Shown here: positions 35,525 to 46,856 of the stretch, piece by piece
How the letters are laid out: each line of letters opens with the position of its first letter
How positions within the stretch are numbered: the stretch's first letter is position 1
NCBI GenBank assembly: GCA_014155875.1
Contig: JACEFZ010022384.1
Span: forward strand, 579,778-643,777
DNA from: Cepaea nemoralis
Taxonomy: Eukaryota; Mollusca; Gastropoda; Stylommatophora; Helicidae
Direction: 5' to 3'
DNA length: 64,000 bases
The notes under the pieces: model-generated
What the model saw: only the letters and a program-made list of their open reading frames with translations
The model's database searches: none
What the model was told of the DNA's origin: nothing
Made by a program: the position numbers and the translations under genes

Positions 35525-35830
35525 CTAGACATCTGTAAAGAAGTAAATTGTGCACTTCCCTTCTTGGCAGTGACCATACAACTCTATGGCCGTAGCTGTT
35601 GTATTTATAAAGAGACACTCTGCCTTTATAAGCAAACACACATAGTATTGCTTGCCGCTCATAGATGGTGAAGGAAGTAAATAGATATTAGAGGACGCAC
35701 TAGACAAATAAAATGTGAATGCGTGTAACTGACTGGGATTCGAACCTGTCACCTCCTAATGGCTACAGCGCCTCGCTGTCGGAACAAGTGTAATTCTAAG
35801 CATGGCCAACTAGACGCCCTGTTGCTACTA
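35525..35830 (-). mobile_element. SINE-D copy
   Basis: The minus strand carries ttggccatgcttagaattac, agcgaggcgctgtagccatt and the B-box-like aggttcgaatcc, followed by tctagtgcgtcctctaatat. The same order occurs at 37556-37735, 53150-53285 and (partly) 53600-53680. Confidence 0.7.
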
Positions 35831-36093
35831 CTTCTGGTGCATTGGACTGATTTTTTGCTTGTGAATTAGCTTTCCCTATTACAAGTGTCCCTCGCCATGA
35901 TGCAAACTAATTCCGACTTCAGGGGTACTTGCAATTTACGTCACCAATTCAAGGACGAGAAGTCATTTTATTCCAACTGGTCTGTGTATTAATTAACCCC
36001 GCTACCCCAGCACATCTGATTTTTAAGAACGAGAGTCCATTCGACTATACCGACCCCCCATCCAGCTCGTCGGCTGTTCGTGAAGTTTCCTTA

Positions 36094-36425
36094 GATGTCG
36101 GTCTCGTGCCGCTTCCATAGATGTCGATCTAGTGCCACGTCCATGGATGTCGATCTAGTGCCGCTTCCATAGATGTCGATCTCGTGCCGTTTCCATAGAT
36201 GTCGATCTCTTGCCGCGTCCATAGATGTCGATCTCTTGCATGCCGCTTCCATAGATGTCGATCTCTTGCCGCTTCCATAGATGTCGATCTCGTGCCGCTT
36301 CCATAGATGTCGATCTCGTGCACGCCGCTTCCATAGATGTCGATCTCTTGCCGCTTCCATAGATGTAGATCTCTTGTCGCGTCCATAGATGTCGATCTCG
36401 TGCCGCTTCCATAGATGTCGATATG
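36094..36425. repeat. 26-bp minisatellite, ~13 copies
   Basis: The unit is like gccgcttccatagatgtcga tctcgt. All three minus-strand frames are open (DIYGSG, RSTSMEAA, DRHLWKR) because the unit lacks stops; this is not evidence of coding. Confidence 0.95.
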
Positions 36426-36504
36426 GTTTCGCTCTCTTTAATTCAATGTATGTCTGTATCTAATAAAAAGACGTCATTTGCAACGAGAAAACGTGTTGGG
36501 GTGC

Positions 36505-36930
36505 TCCAAAGAACCTGTACTTTTGTATGGATGTGGAGAATGAGCAGACAGTCTGAAAAACATCTGATGGCTTTGGAAATGTGGTTTCTGTGGAAAATGT
36601 AAAGAATGCCACGAACAGACAGAAAAACCAATGACCAAGTCCTACAAGAAACAAATAAAAATCATAAACTGATTAGAGAAATTAGTCGTAGACAGTCACA
36701 ATTTTTTAGTCACATTATGAGAAGAAATAAGTTGGACAACTTGGTGACAACTGGCAAGATCGAGGGGAAGAGAGCAAGGGGAGGACAGAGAAGTAAATTC
36801 CTGCATGGCATGGCCACGTGGTATGGTCGAGACAAGAATACAGAGCTGATCCACGACTCTGGTGATTGAGTGAGATGGCGAAATATGATCGCCCACGCTT
36901 ATCGGCACGGCACGGCAAATGATGAATGAA
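36505..36930 (+). mobile_element. LINE C-terminal fragment, third copy of the (ATGG)n family
   Basis: It encodes an LYGC-like piece, MALEMWFLWKM, PRTDRKTNDQVLQETNK, ISRRQSQFFSHIMRRNKLDN and MATWYGRDKNTELIHDSGD, with stops in between. The end is degenerate (gatgaatgaatgg). Confidence 0.8.
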
Positions 36931-37424
36931 TGGCGGTATCACACATGTTGTTCTTTGGCTACCCGTTCTTCTTTTCTCCAGTAGTCACATATGTTAAGTT
37001 AAATCCGGGTGGTTAGTTATTTCTTTCAATATCCACTCCCTCTGTATGTTGGTATGCGTTAGTTTTCCTGGTTCGTATATTCAGACATTTTTGGGGGTGT
37101 CGCTGATGTTCTTTGAAATCGGTTCAGTGTAAATATTTGAGGGAAACCGAGCAAGCGGTGTCTGATCCATTATCTGGGTGCTGGTTCAGTGGGTGCATGT
37201 TCACGTTCCGACGGCTCTGCATTTCATCACCATCACCACCACCGTCATCAAGTGTTTTGCCGGCTGGCGTGGACGATCATTCTTCTCCACAAATTGCGAT
37301 CTCCGACGACATGGATGAATTCATGTGTTGACCCCCTCCCCTGCCATGACACAAGACTGTCAAGAATCTTCTCACGATGTTTCCTCTGTTTTCACAAATC
37401 TTTCTATTTGCGTTTAATCGTATA
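36931..37424. other. non-coding with an inverted LINE 3' scrap
   Basis: catcaccatcaccaccaccg and tgttttgccggctggcgtgg at 37215-37330 resemble the inverted LINE end at 17.2 kb. Confidence 0.45.
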
Positions 37425-37459
37425 AAAGAGGGGTGGGGTGGGTGGGGTCCACTATAATC

Positions 37460-37552
37460 CCTCCAATCCCATACAGCCCCTCCAATCCCATACAGCCCCT
37501 CCAATCCCATACAGCCCCTCCAATCCTACACAACTACTCCAATCCCACTGTT
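37460..37552. repeat. 19-bp repeat, ~5 copies
   Basis: tccaatcccatacagcccc is repeated head to tail, with the last copies altered. Confidence 0.9.
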
Positions 37553-37555
37553 AAG

Positions 37556-37735
37556 TTCGTCATGCTTTGAAGTACACTTGTTCTTGCAGCGAGGCACCGC
37601 CGTGATTTGGAGGTGACAGGTTCGAATCCCGGTCGGTAATTATAGCTTTCAATTTTTATGTTGTCTAGTGCGTCCTCTAGTCTCTACTTCCTTCTTCTCA
37701 CTTCTTTGAGCGCCAAACAATACTATGTGTGTTTA
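37556..37735 (+). mobile_element. SINE-D copy
   Basis: catgctttgaagtacacttg, gcagcgaggcaccgccgtga, B-box-like caggttcgaatcccg, then tctagtgcgtcctctagtct. It is the clearest plus-strand example of this family. Confidence 0.75.
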
Positions 37736-38067
37736 TTTATGAACTGTCTTAGTGGCCTCAACGGGTTCCCCAATTGATCACGCTGGGTGTAAACCGTCTC
37801 CAGGAGATTGCATCGATGAAGACTTTCGGATCGTGAAACTATGTATTGAATGGGAGACGCTTAACGGAGTTACTCCCTTTGTGCTACTGTAGGCTGGATA
37901 GCGACGTGAGGTGATACACATCTGCAGGCCAGACGCTCTCATGTTGCTGGCTGTCTGGGTGAAGCGAGAATAGCCTAGCACGGCTTGCCGTTGATGGAGT
38001 CGATTATAATAGACTCTTCTTGATTTTGGTCGAAGATTCACACTTAGTTTTAACACGCACAAACGAG
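37736..38067. other. non-coding, no feature recognised
   Basis: Nothing identifiable between SINE-D and the poly-C/(CT)n tract. Confidence 0.4.
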
Positions 38068-38078
38068 CCCCCCCCCCC

Positions 38079-38156
<78 letters not shown>
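38068..38156. repeat. poly-C followed by (CT)n
   Basis: A run of 13 C and then ~75 bp of ct. Confidence 0.97.
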
Positions 38157-38158
<2 letters not shown>

Positions 38159-38289
38159 GCTTTTTATCCTCCATTGGACCCTAGGCTTCAACCAACTCAC
38201 CACGGCTCCGCCCAAGTCCTCCCCCATAGTATTCTTATATATCGCTAATTCTCTTCTTCATGATGTTTGTATGTCTCTCTCTCTTTCTC

Positions 38290-38448
38290 TCTGTGTCAGT
38301 TGCCCTGTGGATTCCTGACAAAACGATATTCTAGTTATTCTGTTCTCAGGTTTTCTCTGTTTCCTTTCTGGTGTCCGCTTCTTCCCTCAACCTTTTGATT
38401 CACTGATATATGTTTACTTCTCGTTGAACTCGACATTGAGGATTCTGC

Positions 38449-38540
<92 letters not shown>
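38290..38540. repeat. LINE scrap and (CT)n tract
   Basis: cagttgccctgtggattcct at 38298 resembles the inverted LINE segment at 26.65 kb. An ~87-bp ct tract follows at 38453-38539. Confidence 0.7.
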
Positions 38541-38542
<2 letters not shown>

Positions 38543-39740
38543 CCCTCACCTTCTCTCATTCCTTTCCTCTCTCCAATATCTCCCACCCCTCTCCTTCCCT
38601 TCCTCGGTCTCATGCATTCTTTATGACACTACCCTGTGGTTCACGATTGTATTGACAGATAACCCAGTACCCGGGGTGGCTTTGAGCAGAATGCACACGA
38701 TAGAACGACATGCCCCTCTGTAACATATACTATATAAAATAACACAAAGTAATGCAGCTTTATAGAACACAATTACCGAAAACAGAACGTTGCGGCGACT
38801 AGCCTTCATCAAGAAACAAATACATACACCAAACTCAACAAATAATAACGGGTAAGACAAATACAGTACATAAGGCATAACAACTGATGTAGATCCGTAA
38901 ATTAAAAAAAGAAAAGATATCTATAAAGCTTGAGAAAGTAAATAAGCCTAATACACAAATAAAAACATTCAACGATTAACAGGACGAGGCCGTACACTTA
39001 GTTGCAGTTGTAATCAATAAAGTATAAATACCTCGATTCATGTGCATTAAAGGCCTTCATCAAGTTGGTAACTGATTCACCGTGTGTACTTTTTTTCCCT
39101 TTGTTCATATTATTATTAATACCGAGGAGACCTGATAAGGCGAACTCACCTGGGACCCAAGAAATTGTTCTTCTTATCAGAAATTCCGTATAAGAGTTCA
39201 AGCATATAGTATTGCATTTACAATGTACAATAGAATATTGTTCTTCACAACAGAAATTTGCTACATCCGAGATCGCCTTAAGCGGTTTGCACTGTACTAA
39301 TGGAGTTACAGAACTATCAAGAAACTATATGCTTTTACAACTGCGTGATGAGGATCTTCGGTGATGCAGTGACTATCACGCTTGCCTGCCTGCCGGTGTC
39401 ATGTTCTCGAACCCCCACGAGGTGGGGGTTTAAAAAAAAAAAAATTTCATATTGGTCTGTCCAAAATACAGGCGCGTTAATTTAGTCACTAAGGAGCTAC
39501 GCTGATAATGCCACAAGCGCGGTCGGACAATGGTCCGACGCCTGCGTTCGTCGTCCGCTAAGGAGGGAAATCCTGGCCATCTGTTCTTTCCGTGCATTCA
39601 GTTCTACAAAAGTGCGGATGTCCTAGCACGTCAGAAGACTTCATAGCAGCCTTTCTGCTTCGGGATTTCCCCTCCCCGCACAGACGGGCAGTTTACCTAT
39701 AGTTTGGTGCACACCAGATGTACGCGATTACGCGTTGGCA
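38541..39740. other. non-coding; possible tRNA-like head at 39345-39430
   Basis: cagtgactatcacgcttgcc, then tgttctcgaacccccacg and an A-run resemble a decayed tRNA-derived SINE head. No partner copy is seen in the window. Confidence 0.3.
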
Positions 39741-39749
39741 ACTGCAGAA

Positions 39750-39920
39750 ACTATAAGACCGTTGGGTCCTCGGTGGTTAGTGCGCATGTCTGTCAAAAAT
39801 GCGGGTTCAATCCCCAGCAGAAACATGATTATTGTGTTCGATCAGTGTGGCTCTGGAATCGACCCACCCTCATAAACTTGGGGCACCAGACAATTTTCAT
39901 AAGTTTCTAAGAAGAAGGGA
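39750..39920 (+). mobile_element. tRNA-headed SINE candidate, single copy
   Basis: gtcctcggtggttagtgcgc (A-box region) and gcgggttcaatccccagc (B box) lie 40 bp apart, a normal tRNA spacing. A ~110-bp body without an A-rich tail follows. The unpaired acceptor stem excludes a functional tRNA. Confidence 0.5.
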
Positions 39921-40017
39921 CCGGCCACTCCACCTCAAACGTGGTCTAGAATATGTGAAACCTCCACCGGCTTTATCTGCCATGGGACTATGTTAACCCT
40001 TTTTTAACACATCTGTA

Positions 40018-40098
40018 ATTCACGGAGCGCTTATGGGAATGTCCCGAATGCTGTGATGTCGGTTCCTAAATCAATCAATCAATCAATCAATCAATCTA
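40018..40098 (+). mobile_element. RNase H-LINE 3' end
   Basis: gagcgcttatgggaatgtcc, tgctgtgatgtcggttccta and (atca)n. Only the last ~80 bp of the element are present. Confidence 0.8.
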
Positions 40099-40377
40099 TC
40101 AATCTGTAATTCACGACGCTTGACGAGAAAAGTGGAGGATGAAGATGGAATTTCATGGCTTTCGTGGTATGAAGTGTTAGGCCATTTAATTCAAGGTCAC
40201 TATACATTGTAGTGGTATGAACAGTTTCCCTTTCTCGCCGCCTTTCCTTACCATACAAATCCCAGAAAATGTTTTCAGATGCCTGTATCGTCATTTTGTT
40301 TGAAGTACAACCACATTTGTTAAATTAAAAGGGTTTATATGGCAAAAGAATGAACCCCATATTTTGCAATAGAGCTC

Positions 40378-40560
40378 GGTTTTTCACGCAGGGCGGCCTG
40401 CAGACAGTTTTGCACAAAGTACGAACTCCGTAGCTCCATCGACGACCCCCAGGAGTCTCCAATAAAATTTCACCCGTGAACCGAATGAAGTTGCCCGAAA
40501 TTGAACCTACGACATTCGGAGCGTGAGACAGCCAGTGTAACCACTTCGCCACGGAGACTC
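40378..40560 (-). mobile_element. SINE-A copy 3
   Basis: The minus strand contains ctccgtggcgaagtggttac, gaacttcatt-type DNA, then a diverged body with gatggagctacggagttcgt and actttgtgcaaaac. Its 5' head is intact and its end is altered. Confidence 0.82.
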
Positions 40561-40784
40561 TCTATTTGTTAATAGAGATAGCCAATCAGGTGATAAAAAT
40601 GCACCTGTCAAAACGCCCTCACAGTAAGTGATAACAGACCCCCATGTAAGCTATCTTGGAGTTACCGTGTTGGGTCCGTGACCCCGTGACCAGTGTCACT
40701 GAAGGCTACTGCTATCTGATACTCTGGCCACTTTGACTGTGCTCACATACATATGTGGTGCCCATTTTATGTGGAGTTGCGTAG

Positions 40785-40990
40785 GTTGTGGGTTTTCGTT
40801 TTCAGCCTACGTCATTTGGTTCCCAGTGCAATTTACTTGGGAGACTCCTGGGGGTCTTTGCTGGAGCTACAGAGTTCGTGCTTTGTGCGACGCTTTCGGC
40901 AGGCTGCCATGCTGAAAGAGACCGAACCATTTGGGATAAACCAGGTGCAATGAAGTCGATCTTCTTGTCTTTTAAACCTTTGACCCTTAA
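40785..40990 (+). mobile_element. SINE-A copy 4, head decayed
   Basis: cttgggagactcctgggggt, gctggagctacagagttcgt, gctttgtgcgacgctttcgg, ggtgcaatgaagtcg, ending in an A-run at 40989. The tRNA-like head is no longer clear. Confidence 0.8.
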
Positions 40991-41345
40991 AAAAAACTTC
41001 AGTTGGTGCGAGGGTATGGTGCAGGATTGTTGTGAGTTTTCATTTACTGTTCAGTAGTAAGAGTTAATTATTTCCATAATTTAAAAACTACGGCATTATA
41101 AGTGGCAGTAGTCAGGAGTTGGAAAAAAATTATAAATCCAGGAAAACAGGAAGGAAAAGGTTCAATAGAAAGTGAACGCAAGTAAGTGAAGGCCCCAAAC
41201 AGTGACCTCTCGGCCTTTAACAAATTCATGGCAAACAAAAAGTACGCTTGGATCAAACAAAAATGGATGTCGGAAAAAATGGGAAGTAGGGGTGTGTCAT
41301 GGTTATGACTTGAAACGTTAATACAATAGCAGACATGTTGTATTA
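40991..41345. other. non-coding, no feature recognised
   Basis: No identifiable element between SINE-A and the LINE fragment. Confidence 0.4.
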
Positions 41346-42052
41346 AAAACTATTATATATCAAATATATCAAATGGCTAAAAACTCTGGCCACATACAAA
41401 TAGATAATATGACCATTAAAAGAACGGAAACATACAAATACCTGGGTACAATCTTCAACTGCTCCAACATCATAAGGGAAGAAATACAAACTAGAATCAA
41501 CTCTGGAAATAAGATATACTATGCACTACAACATCTACTAAAATCAAAGGCGCTATCTCGTAACACCAAAATCACAATATACAAAACACTGATCAGACCA
41601 GTTGTGCTGTATGGCTCTGAAACCTGGAGTACAACGAAAGGAGACGAAGCCTTGTTACAAACCTTTGAGAACAAATTTTAAGACGCATCTTTGGACCCAT
41701 TAGGGATACACAAAGTGGAGAGTGGAAAAGAAGAAGTAACAAAGACATTTATGATTTGTTTAAGTCCCCGCTAATCACTGGTATCATGAAGGCTAATAGA
41801 CTACAATGGCTGGGGCATATAGAAAGAATGGAAGATAATAGGGAAACAAAACTCGCTTACACTCAGGAAATAAATGACCGTAGACCCCGAGGTAGACCAA
41901 GAAGGCGGTGGAGAGATAATATACATACAGACCTACAAGCACTTGGAATCAACGACTGGCAAGAGAAGGTCCACCAGAGAGACGAATGGAGACAGATTGT
42001 ATTTGCAGCAAAGAACCTCAATGGCTCGGAATGCTGAAGAAGAAGAAGAATA
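41346..42052 (+). mobile_element. LINE ORF2 C-terminal fragment, well preserved
   Basis: IQIDNMTIKRTETYKYLGTI, SGNKIYYALQHLLKSKALSR, LIRPVVLYGSETWSTTKGDE, and after one single-base frame change near 41675 (at acaaattttaag) RRIFGP, IYDLFKSPLITGIMKANRLQ, WLGHIERMEDNRETKLAYTQ, RRPRGRPRRRWRDNIHTDLQ. It ends in gaagaagaagaagaa. Only one frameshift in ~220 codons suggests this copy is relatively young. Confidence 0.88.
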
Positions 42053-42440
42053 TATCAAATTAACAGAAAATTCCCAAAACTACTTTATATCAGCCCATTT
42101 CAGTCGCTTGAAACGATTAATCTTCCCATGACATTCAATCAGTTAAGACTTATCCTATTACATTCATATCGACTGGAATAGTATAGTGGTCCTGATCTCA
42201 TGTGATTGACGAACAACAGCAGCTGGCGAGTGTTGTAACCGCTGCATTACCTCGACCACTTAATGAGGCATTCGGGAAATCCAGATACCCAGTGTTACAC
42301 ATGCCCCCGTCACTAGGGTGAGGGCTGACAATGAGTCACAGTAATGATTACCGATAACATCCTGTGCTATGACGCTGTACCAGATGATTACTGGAGGCTG
42401 GTGGACAGCTTTGTCATCAGTCTAGACTGTGTTAGACTGA
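42053..42440. other. non-coding, no feature recognised
   Basis: No identifiable repeat or coding frame. Confidence 0.4.
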
Positions 42441-42760
42441 GGTTAGCATGGCCGAATGGATAAGACCAGTTCTCTCGTAAACTTCTGTGTGCTGATGCCG
42501 AGGTAGCGGATTACACCGGTTCTGTATCCCTTCTCCCAATGGCTCTCAACCAACTTACGTAAGGCCCATTAGTGACTCGTTATGATTGGTTTGGTTTTGC
42601 AGTAAAAGTTCTCTACACGACGAGGAGTCCAGAGTTATGATTGGTTTGTTTTTTGCAGTAAAAGTTCTATAGACGACGAGGTAGCCAGAGTTTATGATTA
42701 GTTTGGTTTTGCAGTAAACGTTTTCTACATGACACGTAGCCAGTTTCTTCGCCAATTCTG
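42441..42760 (+). repeat. SINE-C head fragment and 55-bp repeats
   Basis: ggttagcatggccgaatgga and gtgctgatgccgaggtagcg match the SINE-C head (10766). It is followed by three ~55-bp repeats containing ttatgattggtttg, ttttgcagtaaaagttct and acgacgag. Confidence 0.65.
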
Positions 42761-43580
42761 TTTATTCCTCTCATACGACGTACATCTTGTCTATATTGTA
42801 TCGTCGTTTTAGTGACATATCTTCTTCTTCTGCGTTCATCCAGAGAGTTGTTTTTTTCGGACGTGATTGCGTTGTGCCTGTTTAATAGCAGAGCTGCGTT
42901 CTTGCGCCGTTAGGCCGACACATCCGACTTCTGTGAGCATTTTATAAACCGGGTTAACCTTCCCGGGTGCTTAGTAACAGTAATTAAGAGAGGAGGCAGA
43001 ATATGAAGAAGTAGAACAACTACAAAAATATAATAATACAGTAATAATAATACACGTATGAATGCCTCGTGACACGGAAATAAACATTAGTATTAAATAT
43101 CCCATGATATAGTGGCTAGTTATAATTGCAAACCATCTCGTTAAATGAACCAGCCAGCTGTGGCTTGGTAAAATCGAACACATTTCTATTCTCCTTGTAG
43201 ACAGTTCTGGGTTCTGTTTATTGTGTGCTTCAAATATGTCTACACCAGATGCGTGTCTAAAGCGTAAACACTTAAGGGCAGTTTGTAGGTTGCAGGAGAT
43301 GCGTCAGGAAGCGGTTGAAATAACACTGTTTCCTGCAAGCAATTAGGCCTGCCACTTGTACAAACAGAAACTGTTAATTAACAGATGAGGTCGAAACAAC
43401 CTTTCAAGGGCAGAATGGCTCTTGATGCTAACACTTAAGACAACACTTTTATCTAATGGCATATGCATCTTATGTCAGTAAGCAAAGCTGCTGTAGATCG
43501 TGAACAGTTGAATTGTCAGATATCGTCATTCAGCACTGACCTCACTCTGGACGTGCCCGTATGTGACCCGTCTTCTCCAG
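42761..43580. other. non-coding, no feature recognised
   Basis: No coding frame or repeat family could be supported. Confidence 0.45.
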
Positions 43581-43582
43581 AA

Positions 43583-43866
43583 GAGAATGTGGATATGTAT
43601 AGTACTACTGGAGAATGTGGATATTTATATTTGTACCGGAGAACGTGGATATTTATAGTATTGCTGGAGAACGTGAATATTTATAGTATTGCTGGAGAAT
43701 GTGGATATTTATAGTATTGCTGGAGCATGTTGCTATTTATAGTACCGATACCGATGGAGACTGTGGATATTTATAATACTACTGAAGAATGTGGATATTT
43801 ACAGTACCGATGGAGAATGTGAATATTTATAGTACTACTGGAGAATGTGGATATTTATAGTTCTTG
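43583..43866. repeat. ~28-bp minisatellite, ~10 copies
   Basis: The unit resembles ggagaatgtggatatttata gtactact, with copy-specific changes. Confidence 0.9.
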
Positions 43867-43892
43867 TGGCCAGAAAATGATGTACAGATCAA

Positions 43893-44052
43893 AATGGAAC
43901 CAGAAGAAGAGGCCGACCATGTAAACGGTGGACAGAGGGAATGACAAGAGTCCATCGGAATCTACATATATGAAGCCCTAAGGACGGGCACCGTCCCGCT
44001 GTTTATGCTTCACCTCGGCACTGCAGGGTGTAAGAGGGACCAGATGAGATGA
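43893..44052 (+). mobile_element. 3' end of a retroelement shared with 53.4 kb
   Basis: gaagaagaggccgaccatgt, then aaacg, agagtccatcgga and gctgtttatgcttcacctcg, ending in gatgagatgag. The same order occurs at 53408-53572. The GRPR-like coding and (gatga) end suggest a LINE 3' terminus. Confidence 0.65.
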
Positions 44053-44480
44053 GTGGCCAGTTGGTTACGGACTTCTTTGGTTCGATCACAGCATGCAAGG
44101 CGTGCCCTTGTGTGCTGGGTCTCCTTCAGAAGATGTTGACGAGTTGGATATTTATAGATCTAGCTAACGGCCATTTGGTTACCCACGCCTCTGCAATATC
44201 CCACATGACGGCCAGGCACATTCTGCATTAATGCCCTACCGACAATGCACGTAAACAAGTCGTCAGTCAGCTTCATTCCACCAGAAATTGCACGACAATG
44301 TCATGAACGAGGAATTAGCTACTGCTTTTATTGGAAACATTAACTTGGAGATCTCATTGAGCGAGGAGGAAGAAGAATTTCTTATGAAAGGAATGTTAAG
44401 TCATAGATGCAGGAAGACAAACCAGTCCGTGGGCTGTATGTCACAAATACTACAGAAAAAACACACGTCAATAGATTGAT
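44053..44480. other. non-coding, no feature recognised
   Basis: An open frame of ~60 codons is present but has no features of a gene. Confidence 0.35.
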
Positions 44481-44575
44481 TGATTGATTGATTGATTTAG
44501 GAACCGACATCACAGCATTCAGGACATTCCCATAAGCGCTCCGTCCCCATCCTCAGCAGCCAGCGAAGATGTCAA
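44481..44575 (-). mobile_element. RNase H-LINE 3' end, inverted
   Basis: (tgat)n, then taggaaccgacatcacagca, gacattcccataagcgctcc and catcctcagcagcc is the reverse complement of the end at 46.7 kb. Confidence 0.85.
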
Positions 44576-44734
44576 TAGATGTTTACAAACACCATAGTAT
44601 TGCGCAACAGAATATATTAATACCATCATGGTGGCTACCAGTTCCAGAACTGACATTGATTTCAGGAGCTAGAAGAATTGTAACTACAGAGGTAAAAAAG
44701 CCTGATAAGAATACTCAATATGGCGAGAAGAGAT

Positions 44735-45111
44735 CAGATGAAAAACATAACATGAAGAAGTAACTGGGTACAATGTCAGCTGTAAATTGAATCGAAAGAC
44801 AGGAGTCAGATGATTCGGTCATGTAACCAGTAAAACAAAAGTATAGGACCATTTTTCAGGCATTGAGGCGTATTGGATTGGATTTATGATGCTAGCCCTA
44901 TTTTTATAGACCAATCAATTTTATAGACCAGATGAAAAACATAACATGAAGAAGTAACTGGGTACAATGTCAGCTGTAAATTGAATCGAAAGACAGGAGT
45001 CAGATGATTCGGTCATGTAACCAGTAAAACAAAAGTATAGGACCATTTTTCAGGCATTGAGGCGTATTGGATTGGATTTATGATGCTAGCCCTATTTTTA
45101 TAGACCAATCA
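44735..45111. repeat. 183-bp exact tandem duplication (period 194)
   Basis: The block starting cagatgaaaaacataacatg and ending tatagaccaatca occurs at 44735-44917 and again at 44929-45111, with no difference that I can see. An 11-bp joiner separates them. Confidence 0.93.
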
Positions 45112-45700
45112 GCCCTCGATGGGTGATGTCATCTGTATCACGCTGACCGCATTTATTCCTTTAAATATTTCCTGTACCAACTTTAGGTTTGCTCGACCTG
45201 GAAACTGAGATATATTATTTTTGTTAAATATTCCCGCCATGAAGGGGATTCCAACACATGGGAGACGACCGCCAAAATAGTATTGGCAATATAAACTCCA
45301 CCGTAATGCAAGCACAACAGGAGCTTTGTGATCGTCACAAGTGTTTCCCTTCTACTAATGTTTCGACCTCTTTATCTTCTTTACACTATAGGCGCAGGCT
45401 CACGTGCGTCATGACTTCCAAGTGTTTTGCTCCTGTTGTGTATCCGTTCTACGTAAGAGAACTTAAAGAGGTGTATTTATGGCTGATAGTGTTGCACTGT
45501 GTGTGCCGTCTAGACTGCCACCCTACCATCGCGAGTGCGGACCTCATGCACCTGGTGCATTATGAACCTTTTTCCCCCACTCTTCCCCATAACACCTGTC
45601 AACATTCCTGAACTTCATGTTGGCCGATGTCGAGGTAGCGGGATCGTTTTCTACACTCGTCAGCTTGGACCTCAACATTGATTTCTCCTTCAGAAATCAA
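45112..45700. other. non-coding, no feature recognised
   Basis: gttggccgatgtcgaggtag at 45620 resembles a SINE-C head scrap. The rest is unassigned. Confidence 0.4.
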
Positions 45701-45860
45701 TGGCAAACTCCATCCATCCATCATGTGCCACGCCGATAAGCGTGGGCGGCCATGTTTTATCATCTCACTCGATCACCAGAGTCGTGGATCAGCTCCGTGT
45801 TCCTGTCTCCACCATGTCGATGAGTCTGCAATACATGATATTCTTGGCATCTGTAAAGAA
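45701..45860 (-). mobile_element. LINE 3' fragment, (ATGG)n family, inverted
   Basis: catccatccatcatgtgcca, cgccgataagcgtgggcggc and tcactcgatcaccagagtcg is the reverse complement of the end at 9.9-10.05 kb. Confidence 0.85.
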
Positions 45861-46354
45861 GGTAGTTTGCCATTGCTTTCCTTCCTAGCAGTGACCAGAC
45901 TGGTCGATGGCCATAGCCATTGTCTCCCCCCCCCCCCCCCAAAAAAAAAAAAGATCCTCTGCCTACCGTCGTGAAGCTGGAGACCATAACCTACAACTAT
46001 CTGTCGGCTGCTCTTCAACCTCATCCACCACCTGCACCCATGGCTTCACGTAACCCTGATCGGGAGGCTAAACGGGTACTCCACCTTGCCCAACGATGTT
46101 CCGTTGGCTAGCGGAGGGAAGGGAGCACCTTACTGAAAATCAACATGGGTTTGGAGTCCTGCAAAGGACATGCAGTCACAAGCTAAGTGCCATGCCATTG
46201 TTGCTTTCATATGTAAATGATCAGATTTTGAGTCGATGTATAAAGTGGTCTTCCTCCTCCCCAGTACGCCCCACCTCCCTAATCTTTTCTTGACATTTAT
46301 ATCTGTTCACTATTACACTGTTGTTAGTTAGTTAGTTGCAGAGTGGCTTGCTTC
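45861..46354. other. non-coding; C15/A12 tract
   Basis: The segment atctgtaaagaaggtagttt to agccattg (45850-45922) resembles 35525-35600. A C-run of 15 then an A-run of 12 lie at 45926-45952. Nothing else is identified. Confidence 0.5.
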
Positions 46355-46765
46355 GCTTCGGAGGTCACGGGTAGCAAGCATCACCTGGATCTTTTCTCCT
46401 GGGCATGCCGGTGTGCTGGGGAATGAACAGGCGGACAGATTGGCTGGCTCGGCAGAACTTGGTGGAGTATTGATGCATGACAAGGCAGATGTGGTTGCTG
46501 GCCTTGTGGGAGCACGTGTACACCTCGGAGGAGCAAATGGATCACCATAGTCTGGTTAGAATGAGGCAGCGAGGAGTGACGAGGGGATCTGGCCGACGCT
46601 CGACGCTCAGAGGAAAGGCGAGAGGACATATAATCAGATTGCTACTGGACCTATTAGTGTTGGAACTCTTCGCTGGTTGCTGAGGATGGGGACGGAGCGC
46701 TTATGGGAATGTCCCGAATGCTGTGATGTCGGTTCCTAGATCAATCAATCAATCAGTTAGTTGGT
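46355..46765 (+). mobile_element. RNase H-type LINE 3' end, copy at 46 kb
   Basis: The plus strand encodes ITWIFSPGHAGVLGNEQADR, LAGSAELGGVLMHDKADVV, then shifts frame, with AARSDEG and the 3' UTR gttggaactcttcgctggtt, gcgcttatgggaatgtcccg and (atca)n. GHAGVLGNEQADRLAG holds the last conserved Asp of the RNase H site. Confidence 0.88.
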
Positions 46766-46856
46766 TGGTTGGTTGGTTGATTAGTTAGTTAGTCTCTTGA
46801 GGTGTCTTCCTTGCACTCAGGACACGTCCATAGGTGTTCAGTGCCAGTTCTATGTT

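Noticed and set aside
35525..35830. Protein frame on minus with hydrophobic stretch
   Set aside because: It is the SINE-D region; the frame is short and not shared by the other SINE-D copies.
39735..39815. Functional tRNA gene
   Set aside because: A and B boxes are recognisable but the acceptor stem does not pair and a SINE-like body follows. The same reasoning applies at 16.1, 48.97 and 54.0 kb.
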